A stretch of 46,046 nucleotides of DNA from an uncultured Eubacteriales bacterium (lineage in GTDB: Bacteria; Bacillota; Clostridia; Oscillospirales; Acutalibacteraceae). The position numbers were made by a program, and so were the translations under genes. Of the stretch, positions 16,137 through 24,678 are shown piece after piece; positions within the stretch are counted from its first letter, which is position 1; each line of letters starts with the position of its first letter. The notes beneath the pieces were generated by a model. It did not search any database and was not told the DNA's origin. It worked only from the letters and a program-made list of their open reading frames with translations. The stretch lies in NCBI GenBank assembly GCA_934486455.1, contig CAKSPR010000009.1, positions 1 through 46,046 on the forward strand. Direction: 5' to 3'.

Positions 16137-16158
16137 AAGTTGCACAAAGCCGTGCAAC
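16137..16158 (-). terminator. Terminator of the RluA-type gene
   Basis: AGTTGCAC / GTGCAACT, a six-base loop and a long T-rich tail on the minus strand, 43 bases past the pseudouridine synthase stop codon. Confidence 0.8.
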
Positions 16159-16200
16159 TCTTTAAAAAATAAAGTTATTTTTTTGCCCGTCGGGCAGCTG

Positions 16201-17031
16201 CTAAAAAGGACAGGGGGCGTAAAGCAAAAGCCGTTTGCCGTCCTTTTTCTCAATTTCAAGCTCTCCGCAATGCAGCAGGAAATGCTTTCCCTCCTCCTCC
16301 GTTCCGTAGAGAAAATCATATTTCAGTGGGCATCCGATGTATGCAAGATGCACCCGTATCTGATGCGTGCGGCCGGTTAGAGGATACAGCTTTAAAAGGG
16401 TGCCGTCCTTTCTTTGTTCGACCGTCTCATAACGGGTAACGGCCGTCTTTCCGAGGGGAGAGACCTCCCTTTTGATGACGCTTCCCTCCTGCCGCCTTAT
16501 GGGGGCGGATATTTCTCCGTTTTGAGGGCAGGGGCTGCTCTCGGCAAGCCCGAAATATGTTTTTTTGACCCTTTCATCCTTAAACTGTCGGCCGAGCTTA
16601 AAGGCGGCGTCGGCGTTTTTGGCGATTACCACAATTCCCGATGTGTATTTATCGAGCCTCCCCACCGCCCTGAAAACAAAGCTTTGGTCTTTATAATAAT
16701 TCATAACCCCGCCCGCAAGGGTAATTTCCCTGTTGCCCGCCGACGGATGCACCGCCAGTCCCGACGGCTTATTTATCGCCAGAACATCCTCGTCCTCGTA
16801 GATTATATCAAGGGGAATATCACAGGGAGGAATACTTTCCGAGCGCCGCTCTTCCTTTGAAAGCTCGAGAATATCCCCCTCTTTGAGCACATATCTGACT
16901 GTGACCGGCCGACCGTTTACGAGAATGCCCTCCCGTTTTTTCAACCGTTTGACCTCGCCGACCGAAAGGCCGAGCTGACCGTAAAGAAAGTAAAGCAGTA
17001 TTTTCCCATCGTCTTTTTTCGATATTTTCAC
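16201..17031 (-). CDS. RluA-family pseudouridine synthase
   Basis: 276 residues from a GTG start. The enzyme isomerises uridine to pseudouridine in rRNA or tRNA. An N-terminal S4-like domain (about 10-65) with KKREGILVNGRPV is followed by the catalytic domain. There INKPSGLAVHPSAGN and GRLDKYTSGIVVIAKN carry the catalytic Asp, and LTGRTHQIRVHLAYIGCPL is the C-terminal motif. Longer upstream in-frame starts exist (17130), but GTG at 17031 has GGAAGTG before it and begins just ahead of the S4 domain. The target base cannot be told. It is monocistronic with its own terminator. Confidence 0.85.
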   Translation of the reverse strand: MKISKKDDGKILLYFLYGQLGLSVGEVKRLKKREGILVNGRPVTVRYVLKEGDILELSKEERRSESIPPCDIPLDIIYEDEDVLAINKPSGLAVHPSAGNREITLAGGVMNYYKDQSFVFRAVGRLDKYTSGIVVIAKNADAAFKLGRQFKDERVKKTYFGLAESSPCPQNGEISAPIRRQEGSVIKREVSPLGKTAVTRYETVEQRKDGTLLKLYPLTGRTHQIRVHLAYIGCPLKYDFLYGTEEEGKHFLLHCGELEIEKKDGKRLLLYAPCPF

Positions 17032-17279
17032 CGCTTCACTTCCATTCTCACCCCATCGGGGTGTTTTGTGTTTTTCTCCGCCGTTCCCGACGCGCAAAAC
17101 GCCCGTCCCATACCCCGCCGCCCGAAGCACTTACAGGCAAGCTGTATCGGCGTCCGTTTCCGTCCGCTTGCGTTTAATTTTTCAAACGCTTATGTCCGGC
17201 GAAACAGATACTTCATCGGTATTAATATATTCTCCGAAAAAACAAAAGTCAAGATTTTTAAATTTTTTTAAAAAAAGAC

Positions 17280-17308
17280 TTGCATTTTTTCTTTGGTTGT
17301 GGTAATAT
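17280..17308 (+). promoter_or_regulatory. Promoter of tRNA-Ala
   Basis: TTGCAT and TAATAT with a 17-base spacer, 53 bases upstream of the tRNA 5' end, with an AT-rich upstream stretch. Confidence 0.65.
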
Positions 17309-17361
17309 ACCATTGCCGTTCGGGAGACCGATAATTCTTTCCCGAAAAAGCAACAGAATGT

Positions 17362-17437
<76 letters not shown>

Positions 17438-17440
17438 TTT

Positions 17441-17474
17441 GAAAAGCCGCTTAACCAGCGGCTTTTCTTTTTTT
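17441..17474 (+). terminator. Terminator of tRNA-Ala
   Basis: GAAAAGCCGCT / AGCGGCTTTTC, a perfect 11-bp stem with a five-base loop and a seven-T tail, three bases after the tRNA CCA end. Confidence 0.88.
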
Positions 17475-17852
17475 GCCGATTTTTGATCGCCGATTATTCT
17501 TAAACAATATGATTATTGCACGCGCAACATAGAAACGGACAGTGAACCGGGGAACGCGCAGCGAGCCCCCTGCCGTTGCAGGGCTTGACAACCACGGCGG
17601 AAATCAAAGCGATGGGAGTGATAAGCGAAACGGCGGTTTTGCAAGCCGTATTATTTTTATACGGTATAAGTCCTTTTTGTCATAAAAGCAGAATTTGCTC
17701 CATTTTGCTTTACTTTTTACTGGTTGTGTGCTATAATACTGAAGTGTATTAAATATAATTACAGTGATTTATACATTCGCATAACCGCAAAAAATTACAG
17801 AAGCTGAAATATCAATCGGGCGATTTCCCGTTCGAAGAAATGTGACGGTAAA
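17475..17852. other. Gene-free stretch with a decayed-looking reading frame and a promoter
   Basis: No intact gene is seen. From about 17590 a plus-strand frame of some 50 codons lacks a start codon with an SD; it includes EIKAMGVISETAVLQAV and then GISPFCHKSRIC. It ends in a TAA next to the promoter at 17709-17737. It looks like the tail of a once-longer gene or mobile-element sequence, but I cannot name it. GC skew and codon use differ from the flanking genes. Confidence 0.4.
17709..17737 (+). promoter_or_regulatory. Sigma-A promoter of the EAL-domain gene
   Basis: TTTACT and TATAAT with a 17-base spacer, giving a leader of about 105 bases before the ATG at 17853. The spacer and flanks resemble the promoter at 26346-26374 (see findings). 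The SD before the gene is weak (GTGACGG). Confidence 0.7.
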
Positions 17853-19556
17853 ATGAATTCAAACATTGAAATCAAAAAGAGAATTTCTGAAAGCGCGTTG
17901 GCAAAAAGGCTCCTTTCCGAGCGTTTTGACGGCATTATTCTCATCGAATGCAAAACTCAGAAGCTCATCAGCATTGATGATATGCTGTCGGGATATTTTT
18001 TCAATATCCTGAATTTCGACGGCGATTGCTACGACCGACTGGTCGACGAGCTGCTCGACAATCATATGCTGTTTAAATCGGGTTACGCCTCGTCCGCAGA
18101 CGAGCTGCATCTTAAAACGGTTTGCGAAAATCTCGAAAAAAAGCCCGTTTATATTGCAGAGGTCGGAATAAAATCTCCGAACCGCCGGGCGGAGTGCTAC
18201 AAAAGAATGGCCTTTGAATATCTCGACAGCCAAAAGGATTACATCGTGTTTTCCTGCGAGGATATTTCAAACATCATCATAAGCAAATACGATCCACTTA
18301 CGGGACTTTTAAATTTCAGCGAACTTAACAGCCGGATCGAGAAATGGATGAAAAATAATCCGGGCAGAAAATACCGTGTTCAGCGATACAATATAGACCG
18401 CTTCCACGACATCAACGGGATTTACGGATATGATGTAGGCAATCGTCTGCTGAAAGACTTTGCCGCATGTATGAGGCGGTATAACAACGAGGACAGCTTT
18501 TCCGCCCACATCAACGCCGACCATTTCATCCGTTTTTGCGCCGATGACGCTTGTACGGTGGAGCAATGCTATAACAATTTTAACCAATGCTTTGCGGCGT
18601 ACAATCTTTCCTTTCCCATCAAGCTTCACATGGGAGTTTACGATCTTTGCGAAAGAGACTGCGATTCCTACACGATGAGCTATAAGGCATATTTGGCTCT
18701 CGAATCCGTAAAGGGCAGCTTTCAGAAAAATGTTGCCTACTATAAAAAAGGCATGATGGCCGTTGAATATGAGCAGTGCGAGCTTTTGGCCGACATCAAA
18801 TCGGCCGTTGAGCAGGAGCAGTTTGAGGTGTGGTTCCAGCCCCAGACAGATTACGGTGCCGGCAGGCTTATCGGAGCCGAGGCTCTTATACGCTGGCGTC
18901 ATCCGAAAAGAGGCCTGCTCTCCCCCGCCCTTTTCATCCCTCTTCTTGAAAAAAGCAACTATATTGCAGATATCGACCTTTTTGTCTTTGAAAAGGTTTG
19001 TCAAAACCTGAAGAAGTGGGAAAAGGAATATAACATTAAACCCGGGACGGTGCCTATTTCGATAAATCTGTCGAGAGTGAGCACCCAGCAAAACAATATT
19101 CAGGATAAATTTACTGCCGTTTTGAAAAAATACGACCTTCCCCCAAGCGCCGTTCACATAGAAATAACCGAAAGCGCCTTTGTCGACGACAGCAAGAGGG
19201 TACTCTCGGTTGTGGAAAAGCTGCACAAGGCGGGCTTTGCGGTGGAAATGGACGATTTCGGATCGGGATATTCTTCTCTCAATTTTCTTAAAGACATCGA
19301 CGCAGACAGGCTAAAGCTTGATATGAAGTTCCTTGCCGGTGAAAAGGGCAATAAAAAGAGCGATATAATAATATTTTCGGTCGTCAATATGGCAAGAGCG
19401 CTCGGAATCGACATAATCGCCGAGGGAGTTGAAACCAAGGAGCAGGCCGACACGTTGCTGCGCTTCGGCTGCAATGAAATGCAGGGCTACTATTTTTCGA
19501 GGCCCCTTCCCGCCAAGGATTTTGAAGAGCGGTTTTTCTCACCGTTGAAGCCGTAA
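17853..19556 (+). CDS. Cyclic-di-GMP phosphodiesterase with degenerate GGDEF and intact EAL domain
   Basis: 567 residues, no membrane segment. The N-terminal 140 residues look PAS-like and may sense a signal. The GGDEF domain (about 145-300) opens with DPLTGLLN, but INADH (220-224) stands where GGDEF is expected, so cyclase activity should be lost. The EAL domain (about 310-560) keeps EAL at 343-345, the metal ligands in SINLS, EITES and MDDFGSGYSS (D467, D468), IIAEGVET and the QGYYFSRP ending. It should hydrolyse c-di-GMP to pGpG, with the broken GGDEF perhaps a GTP-sensing module. It is monocistronic between its own promoter and terminator; no c-di-GMP riboswitch is seen upstream. Confidence 0.92.
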   Translation: MNSNIEIKKRISESALAKRLLSERFDGIILIECKTQKLISIDDMLSGYFFNILNFDGDCYDRLVDELLDNHMLFKSGYASSADELHLKTVCENLEKKPVYIAEVGIKSPNRRAECYKRMAFEYLDSQKDYIVFSCEDISNIIISKYDPLTGLLNFSELNSRIEKWMKNNPGRKYRVQRYNIDRFHDINGIYGYDVGNRLLKDFAACMRRYNNEDSFSAHINADHFIRFCADDACTVEQCYNNFNQCFAAYNLSFPIKLHMGVYDLCERDCDSYTMSYKAYLALESVKGSFQKNVAYYKKGMMAVEYEQCELLADIKSAVEQEQFEVWFQPQTDYGAGRLIGAEALIRWRHPKRGLLSPALFIPLLEKSNYIADIDLFVFEKVCQNLKKWEKEYNIKPGTVPISINLSRVSTQQNNIQDKFTAVLKKYDLPPSAVHIEITESAFVDDSKRVLSVVEKLHKAGFAVEMDDFGSGYSSLNFLKDIDADRLKLDMKFLAGEKGNKKSDIIIFSVVNMARALGIDIIAEGVETKEQADTLLRFGCNEMQGYYFSRPLPAKDFEERFFSPLKP

Positions 19557-19589
19557 CAGCTTGTCATCGGAATTAAATTTAAAACATTA

Positions 19590-19631
19590 AACCCCCTCTG
19601 TCGGCTGCGGCCTGCTGTGACAGAAGGGGTT
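19590..19631. terminator. Bidirectional terminator between EAL gene and priA
   Basis: AACCCCCTCTGTC pairs with GACAGAAGGGGTT with one mismatch around a 16-base loop, with T-rich tails on both sides, between the convergent genes. Confidence 0.75.
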
Positions 19632-19726
19632 TTGTTTATGTTTCGGGTCTTTTTGTCCCGCCGGCCTTTCGGCATGGGCGGTGCGGGAATTGCTCGCAAA
19701 AAACATTTTGACAGCAGCTTTGCCCT

Positions 19727-22171
19727 TTACATTATCCCCTCGGGGTTCATGTCGGCAAACACCGTTACCCTTCCCGAAATTTTGCCGGTTTCACAAAGCA
19801 CATCTTTAAGGGCGCTGCGGAATTTTTTTGTATTTTTGCACTTGATTATTATTCTGTATCGGAATTTTCCGCCGACCTTGAGAATGCCCGCGGGGGCGGG
19901 ACCCATGACCCTTACGGTTAAGTCGGAATATCTTTCCGAAACGGTCTTTTGCAGAATTTCAAGGCATTTTGCCGCCGTGCTTTCGGCCTGTTCGCGGTTT
20001 GCAGAGACAAATCCAAGCATACAGATATCGCAAAAAGGCGGGTATTCCATAACCCTTCTCAGGCTCATTTCCTTTTCAAAAAACGCGTCGTAATCCTGGG
20101 AAGCCGCCATTTCGATGATGTCCTCGTCGGGAGAGATGGTCTGAAGCACGCTTATGCCCTCTCCCGAGGCTCTTCCCGCCCTTCCTATGACCTGGGTCAG
20201 CAGCGAAAAAGCCCGCTCGTACGCCCGAAAATCGCTGTTATAAACGGCCTGATCGGCATTGAGCACCCCCACAAGGTCGACATCCTCAAAATCAAGTCCC
20301 TTGGCCACCATTTGAGTGCCGATGAGAATATCGTATTCCCCCCGTGAAAATGCGGCCAGCTTTTCGGCGTGGGAATTTTTCGCCATTGTGGTGTCGGCGT
20401 CCATTCTTAAAATTCTCGCGTCGGGCAACAGCTTTTTAAGGCTGTCCTCGGCAAACTGGGTGCCCATTCCCGACATTTTTATAAACTCTCCGCCGCACTC
20501 CGGGCACCTTTCGGGCAGCGGCTTTGAAGCCCCGCAATAGTGGCATACAAGCCGTCCGTTTGCCTTGTGATAGGACAATGAAATGCTGCAATTGTCGCAG
20601 GTCAGGGTCTTTCCGCAGGAAACGCAGGTTATGTGGGTATTGTAACCCCTGCGGTTGAGCAAAAGTATTGATTGCTTATGCTGTGAAAGCTTCTGTTCCA
20701 GCAGCGACAGCAATCGGCCGCTTATCACGGTCAAATTGCCCTGTCTGATCTCCTCCCGCATATCAACCGTTTCAACCTTGGGAAGCGGGGCGTCGTTGTA
20801 TCTTTTTGTGATTTTGGCGAGGGTATACTTTCCCTCCCCGGCCTTGGCATAGCTTTCAATCGACGGAGTGGCCGAGCAAAGCAGCAACAGGGCATTGTTT
20901 TTTACCGCGCGGAATCTGGCCGCATCCCTTGCGTGGAACCTCGGGGCAGCCTCGGATTTATATGTGTGCTCCTGCTCCTCGTCGATGATGATAAGGCCGA
21001 GATTTTCAAGGGGAGCAAACACCGCCGAGCGGGTACCCACGGCTATTTTAGCCTCTCCCCGCTTCACCCTTTTCCATTCGTCAAGCCGTTCTCCGAGAGA
21101 AAGCCGACTGTGGAAAACCGCAATACTGTCGCCGAAACGTCCTTTAAAAACAGACAGCAGCTGCGGGGTAAGGGATATTTCGGGCACCATAACGATTACA
21201 TCTTTTTTATTTTTCAAGGCCTCGTCGATGAGCTTTAGGTAAACGCCGGTTTTTCCGCTGCCGGTCACGCCGTATAAAAGACCGCAGCCCGCCTTTCCGC
21301 TTTTCATCATGCCGTTAAAGGTGTTAAAAGCGGTCTTTTGCTGAGCGTTAAGCGTTATCCTGTGCTCGCCCTCGGCCGTCACTTCGGGAGTGCGATAAAC
21401 CTCGGAATCGTAAAGCTCTATGATTTCCTTCTTTTCGAGAGCCTTCACCACCGATTCTCCGACGCCCGTAAAATAGCATATTTCCTTAACCGTGGCGGCT
21501 CCGATCTCGCAAAGCAGCTTTATGACCTCGTTTTGCTTCGGAGTGATTTTTGAAAGCTCGGCAAGCTCCTGTTCGCTTTTTATGAGCCGCGCCGTTCTGA
21601 CCGTCATGTCCCCGGTTTTTCGGTCGGCGCTTTCGGTCGCCGTGCAAATGCCCTCCTTCAACGCCGAGGACAGCGTCTCGGGAGAAAATTTAAGCTCACC
21701 CACAAGCCGCTGTCTTTCGATGCCCTTCGGCTGGGTTTTTAAAAGCCCGTAAAGCCTTGAAAGGCTTTTCGAAAGGGATTCGAGCTTTTGCGGCGGAAGG
21801 TTTTCGGCGGCAAAATATTTAAGGCTTGTCCTTATGTTCATACCCGAGGGGAGCATGGCCTTAAAGCTGTCGTAAAGAGGACAGAAATTCTGCTCGGAGA
21901 TGTATTTGCCGAGCTCAAGCATTTCGTCGTTTAAAACAGGCTCGCCGTCCAAAACATCGGCTACCTCTTTAAGACCTTCCGGCAACGACTCCTCCTGCTT
22001 TTTATACATAACCATACCAACCCGCGAAGCGGTGCCTCTGCCGAAGGGCACCTGCACCCTGCATCCGACGATATTTTGTTTAAAAAGATGCTCGGGCAGG
22101 ACATAATCAAAGGGCTTGTCAAAATGATAAGCCGTTTGCTCTACCGCCACACCGACGATGACAACACCCAT
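19727..22171 (-). CDS. priA: Primosomal protein N' (replication restart helicase)
   Basis: 814 residues from the ATG at 22171 (SD AAAGGGGG); a longer frame upstream has no SD and does not fit the family start. PriA binds stalled forks and reloads the replicative helicase. The N-terminal 3'-DNA-binding domain is followed by a winged helix, then the helicase core. Walker A is GVTGSGKTGVY and the DEAH-like box is DEEQEH. Zinc pairs appear as CVSCGKTLTCDNC, CHYCGASKPLPERCPECGG. C-terminal motif VI is QVIGRAGRA. It is the last gene of the yicC-remA-gmk-rpoZ-priA operon, 149 bases after rpoZ; that gap holds a Cys-rich in-frame extension of rpoZ (see findings). Confidence 0.96.
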   Translation of the reverse strand: MGVVIVGVAVEQTAYHFDKPFDYVLPEHLFKQNIVGCRVQVPFGRGTASRVGMVMYKKQEESLPEGLKEVADVLDGEPVLNDEMLELGKYISEQNFCPLYDSFKAMLPSGMNIRTSLKYFAAENLPPQKLESLSKSLSRLYGLLKTQPKGIERQRLVGELKFSPETLSSALKEGICTATESADRKTGDMTVRTARLIKSEQELAELSKITPKQNEVIKLLCEIGAATVKEICYFTGVGESVVKALEKKEIIELYDSEVYRTPEVTAEGEHRITLNAQQKTAFNTFNGMMKSGKAGCGLLYGVTGSGKTGVYLKLIDEALKNKKDVIVMVPEISLTPQLLSVFKGRFGDSIAVFHSRLSLGERLDEWKRVKRGEAKIAVGTRSAVFAPLENLGLIIIDEEQEHTYKSEAAPRFHARDAARFRAVKNNALLLLCSATPSIESYAKAGEGKYTLAKITKRYNDAPLPKVETVDMREEIRQGNLTVISGRLLSLLEQKLSQHKQSILLLNRRGYNTHITCVSCGKTLTCDNCSISLSYHKANGRLVCHYCGASKPLPERCPECGGEFIKMSGMGTQFAEDSLKKLLPDARILRMDADTTMAKNSHAEKLAAFSRGEYDILIGTQMVAKGLDFEDVDLVGVLNADQAVYNSDFRAYERAFSLLTQVIGRAGRASGEGISVLQTISPDEDIIEMAASQDYDAFFEKEMSLRRVMEYPPFCDICMLGFVSANREQAESTAAKCLEILQKTVSERYSDLTVRVMGPAPAGILKVGGKFRYRIIIKCKNTKKFRSALKDVLCETGKISGRVTVFADMNPEGIM

Positions 22172-22320
22172 CAGACAAGCCCCCTTTAAATTATTTTGAT
22201 TTTTAAACAACCGATAGACAAACATCGGTTACCTGTCGAACATCCGCCGCAAAACAAAGCGCTCTGTCCGTTTTGCGGTATCACGGCAAGCTCCGACAAC
22301 GGCTTTTCACCGCACTGCGG

Positions 22321-22503
22321 TCATTTTCCGCACTTTTCCTCGGCCAGCTCTTCCATGGCAAGCGTCACCGGTTTTTCAACAAGAATCTCGTCGTTTTGCT
22401 GGGCACGCTTGCTTATAAGGCGGGCGCGCTTTGCCACATCGATAACAAGATCGTAACGGTTTTCATAAGCGTTGATAAGTTTTCCTATTGCAGGGTTAAG
22501 CAT
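22321..22503 (-). CDS. rpoZ: RNA polymerase omega subunit
   Basis: 60 residues. The omega subunit wraps the beta' C-terminus and helps assemble RNA polymerase. MLNPAIGKLI, ENRYDLVIDVAKRAR and the ILVEKPVTLAMEELAE helix match clostridial RpoZ. It overlaps the gmk stop by eight bases and is followed by priA, the standard order. It is short and ends in EEKCGK before TGA. The same frame continues 44 codons past this stop with more cysteines, which is unusual (see findings). Confidence 0.88.
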   Translation of the reverse strand: MLNPAIGKLINAYENRYDLVIDVAKRARLISKRAQQNDEILVEKPVTLAMEELAEEKCGK

Positions 22504-23104
22504 TTTTAAGCACCTCGTTGATAAAATTAATATTTCGCTCGGTCTTTTGGCGATCCGAAAGAATTATTCTTTCAAAGGCCTCGGCCGCTTGTTCCAAACT
22601 GTCGTTTACCACAATATAGTCGTAAAAAACCGATTTTTTCATTTCCTCAATGGCCTTGTCAAGGCGTTTTTTAAGCTGTTCGGGAGTTTCGGTGGCTCTG
22701 CCCGAAAGGCGTTTTTTAAGAAGCTCCACCGACGGCGGAAGAATGAAAATGCTTATTGCCTCGGGCATCTCGGCCTTTATCTTTTCGGCGCCGACGGTTT
22801 CCACCTCGACAAGCACGTCCTTGCCCTCGCTTATCCATTTTTCGATGGGCTCCTTGGGGGTTCCGTAAAAATTGCCGCAATATTCGGCATATTCGAGAAG
22901 CCTGTTTTGCTCTATCAGCTCTTTAAAGGCCTCAACAGTCACGAAGCTGTATTTCTCGTCGTCGCTTTTATCTCTCTTCGGCCGCGTTATTGTCGAAACG
23001 GAAAATTCAACATCTTCGTGGCGGTCGAAATAAGTCTTCAGCAGGGTATCCTTTCCGCATCCCGAGGGGCCGGAAATAATAAACAGTCTTCCCTTTTCCT
23101 TCAT
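22496..23104 (-). CDS. gmk: Guanylate kinase
   Basis: 202 residues, normal length. It phosphorylates GMP to GDP with ATP. The P-loop IISGPSGCGKDTLL lies at about 8-21, the GMP-binding region holds STITRPKRDKSDDEKYSF (the usual STRxPRxGE block in variant form) and EYAEYCGNFYGTPKEPIE, and the ILPPSVELLKKRL lid segment is typical. It sits 12 bases after remA and overlaps rpoZ, so translation is probably coupled within the operon. Confidence 0.96.
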   Translation of the reverse strand: MKEKGRLFIISGPSGCGKDTLLKTYFDRHEDVEFSVSTITRPKRDKSDDEKYSFVTVEAFKELIEQNRLLEYAEYCGNFYGTPKEPIEKWISEGKDVLVEVETVGAEKIKAEMPEAISIFILPPSVELLKKRLSGRATETPEQLKKRLDKAIEEMKKSVFYDYIVVNDSLEQAAEAFERIILSDRQKTERNINFINEVLKNA

Positions 23105-23116
23105 TTTATCCTCCTC

Positions 23117-23356
23117 TTATCTGCCGCTTTCCATTCCCGAAACAAGCTTTTCGGGAGAAAGATAGGAAAGCACAACATGCCCGCTGTCGCACACGATAAC
23201 CGAGCCGGTTTTTCTGCCCTGGGTGGCGTCGACCAGCAATCCCTGAGCCCTCGCCTCGGTCACCACTCTTTTAATGGGAGCGGAATCGGGATTAATGACC
23301 GAAATAATTCTGTCTGCGGCAAGAAGATTGCCGAATCCGATACCTACAAGTTCCAT
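23117..23356 (-). CDS. remA: RemA family DNA-binding regulator (DUF370)
   Basis: 79 residues. RemA of Bacillus subtilis forms a ring that wraps DNA and activates matrix and osmoprotection genes. Here VGIGFGNLLAADRIISVINPDSAPIKR and the RKTGSVIVCDSGHVVLS ending match the family (the first stretch spans residues 4-30). It lies between yicC and gmk as in most Firmicutes. In a species without the matrix operon its targets are unknown. Confidence 0.92.
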   Translation of the reverse strand: MELVGIGFGNLLAADRIISVINPDSAPIKRVVTEARAQGLLVDATQGRKTGSVIVCDSGHVVLSYLSPEKLVSGMESGR

Positions 23357-23399
23357 TCTCTCACCTTATTCAATGTTCTGAAAAATCATTTTAAGACGA

Positions 23400-24278
23400 T
23401 TATTCTATATTTTGAATTTGTTCTCTGATCTTTTCAAGCTCGGATTTAACATCCACGACCACCTGAGAAATGTCGGTGTTTTGGGATTTGGAGCCGATGG
23501 TGTTGATTTCACGGTTGCTTTCCTGCAAAACGAAGTCAAGCTTGCGCCCGATGGGATCGTCGATTTCGAGAAGATCTTTTATCTGGGACATATGACTGCG
23601 CAGTCTGACCGTTTCCTCGTCCACGGCGATTTTATCGGCAAATATTGCCGCCTCGGTTATAAGCCTCTGCTCGTCTATTCCGCGGTCCTCAAGCAGCTCT
23701 TTAAGCTTGGTTTCAAGCCTTATGCGGTATTTTTCCACCGTTTCGGGAGCCTTGCTTTCGACGATCGACACCATATCGAGAATGTTGTCGGTTTTTTCAA
23801 GAATATCGTCCTTCAGCTTTTGCCCTTCGACCTTTCTCATTTCGATAAAACGGTCGACCGCCCTTTCGGCAACCGCCTTAACCTGCTGCCAAAGAGCCTC
23901 CTCGTCCTCTTCTCCCTTTTTGACCGAAAAAACACCGGGAAAACGGGCAATCACCGACGGAGAGACCTTTTCGGCCGTCTCGCATATGTCGGACACCTCT
24001 TTAAGGGCGTTGGCGTAACCCTTTACAAGGGCGGTGTTGACCGATACGGTGCAGTTTTCGTCCTCCGATGCCTCTATCGAAAGGAAAAGATCTATCTTTC
24101 CCCTTGAAACGCGGGAACGGACATAGGATTTAAGCTTTTCTTCCAAAAATCCGAAGGAAGCGGGCACCCGACAGGAAAATTCAAAATAGCGGTGGTTGAC
24201 CGATTTGATCTCCACCGATATGTTTCTTCCCGAGCCGTCGTCCTCAAAGCGACCGTATCCCGTCATGCTTTTGACCAT
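23400..24278 (-). CDS. yicC: YicC/YloC family endoribonuclease
   Basis: 292 residues from the ATG at 24278 (SD GGGATG), which gives the family start MVKSMTGYGR. An upstream in-frame ATG at 24335 overlaps the promoter and is unlikely. YicC and YloC cut RNA and are implicated in small-RNA turnover. The N-terminal YicC domain holds SVEIKSVNHRYFEFSCR and RVSRGKIDLF; the C-terminal DUF1732 domain holds DEETVRLRSHMSQ and the ending GRKLDFVLQESNREINTIGSK. It is the first gene of the priA operon, directly behind the promoter. Confidence 0.94.
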   Translation of the reverse strand: MVKSMTGYGRFEDDGSGRNISVEIKSVNHRYFEFSCRVPASFGFLEEKLKSYVRSRVSRGKIDLFLSIEASEDENCTVSVNTALVKGYANALKEVSDICETAEKVSPSVIARFPGVFSVKKGEEDEEALWQQVKAVAERAVDRFIEMRKVEGQKLKDDILEKTDNILDMVSIVESKAPETVEKYRIRLETKLKELLEDRGIDEQRLITEAAIFADKIAVDEETVRLRSHMSQIKDLLEIDDPIGRKLDFVLQESNREINTIGSKSQNTDISQVVVDVKSELEKIREQIQNIE

Positions 24279-24306
24279 ATGCACACATCCCTTTAGATTT
24301 CCTTTT

Positions 24307-24335
24307 ATTATATCGCCAAAGCTGCCGTTTGTCAA
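24307..24335 (-). promoter_or_regulatory. Sigma-A promoter of the yicC-remA-gmk-rpoZ-priA operon
   Basis: Perfect TTGACA and TATAAT on the minus strand with a 17-base spacer, about 30 bases before the yicC start. The gene-free region 24336-24608 beyond it shows no further clear feature. Confidence 0.88.
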
Positions 24336-24608
24336 GATTTCTCGGCCGTTATAACGGAATTTTCTGCAGGTTTGAAATATCGGCTTTTGCTGCTTAATGT
24401 TATTTTGCGTTCCGGCGGCTTCCGTGCTACAATATATATGTAATCGTTACGGCACGGTGCTTTCGTTTTTTATTGAGTCCGCTCGGTAAAACGGTCGATC
24501 CCCTTTTCTTTGCCGCTACATTTATGCGGAAAAAACACCTCCCGCCGATTTTGTTTTCGGTACGCTGCCCGATTTACCTCCGCAAGCCACGGGATGAGAA
24601 ATCGGGTA

Positions 24609-24637
24609 TTGAAATTCGATTTTGAATATGATATACT
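24609..24637 (+). promoter_or_regulatory. Sigma-A promoter of the LiaF-like gene
   Basis: TTGAAA and TATACT with a 17-base spacer, about 40 bases before the start codon at 24679. Confidence 0.65.
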
Positions 24638-24678
24638 TTATGGGAATTTAAAACAGTTGTTTTAAAAGGAGCGTTATT

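Noticed and set aside
14895..16158. A prophage
   Set aside because: Only holin and peptidase are phage-like; the neighbours are ordinary chromosomal genes and no attachment repeats were seen.
17475..17852. c-di-GMP (GEMM) riboswitch upstream of the EAL gene
   Set aside because: No GCAAAGCC-like core or paired P1-P3 arrangement could be found, although the downstream gene would fit.
22321..22323. Selenocysteine at the rpoZ TGA
   Set aside because: The CCGCAGTGCGG palindrome just after it is too small for a bacterial SECIS stem, and RpoZ is not a selenoprotein family.
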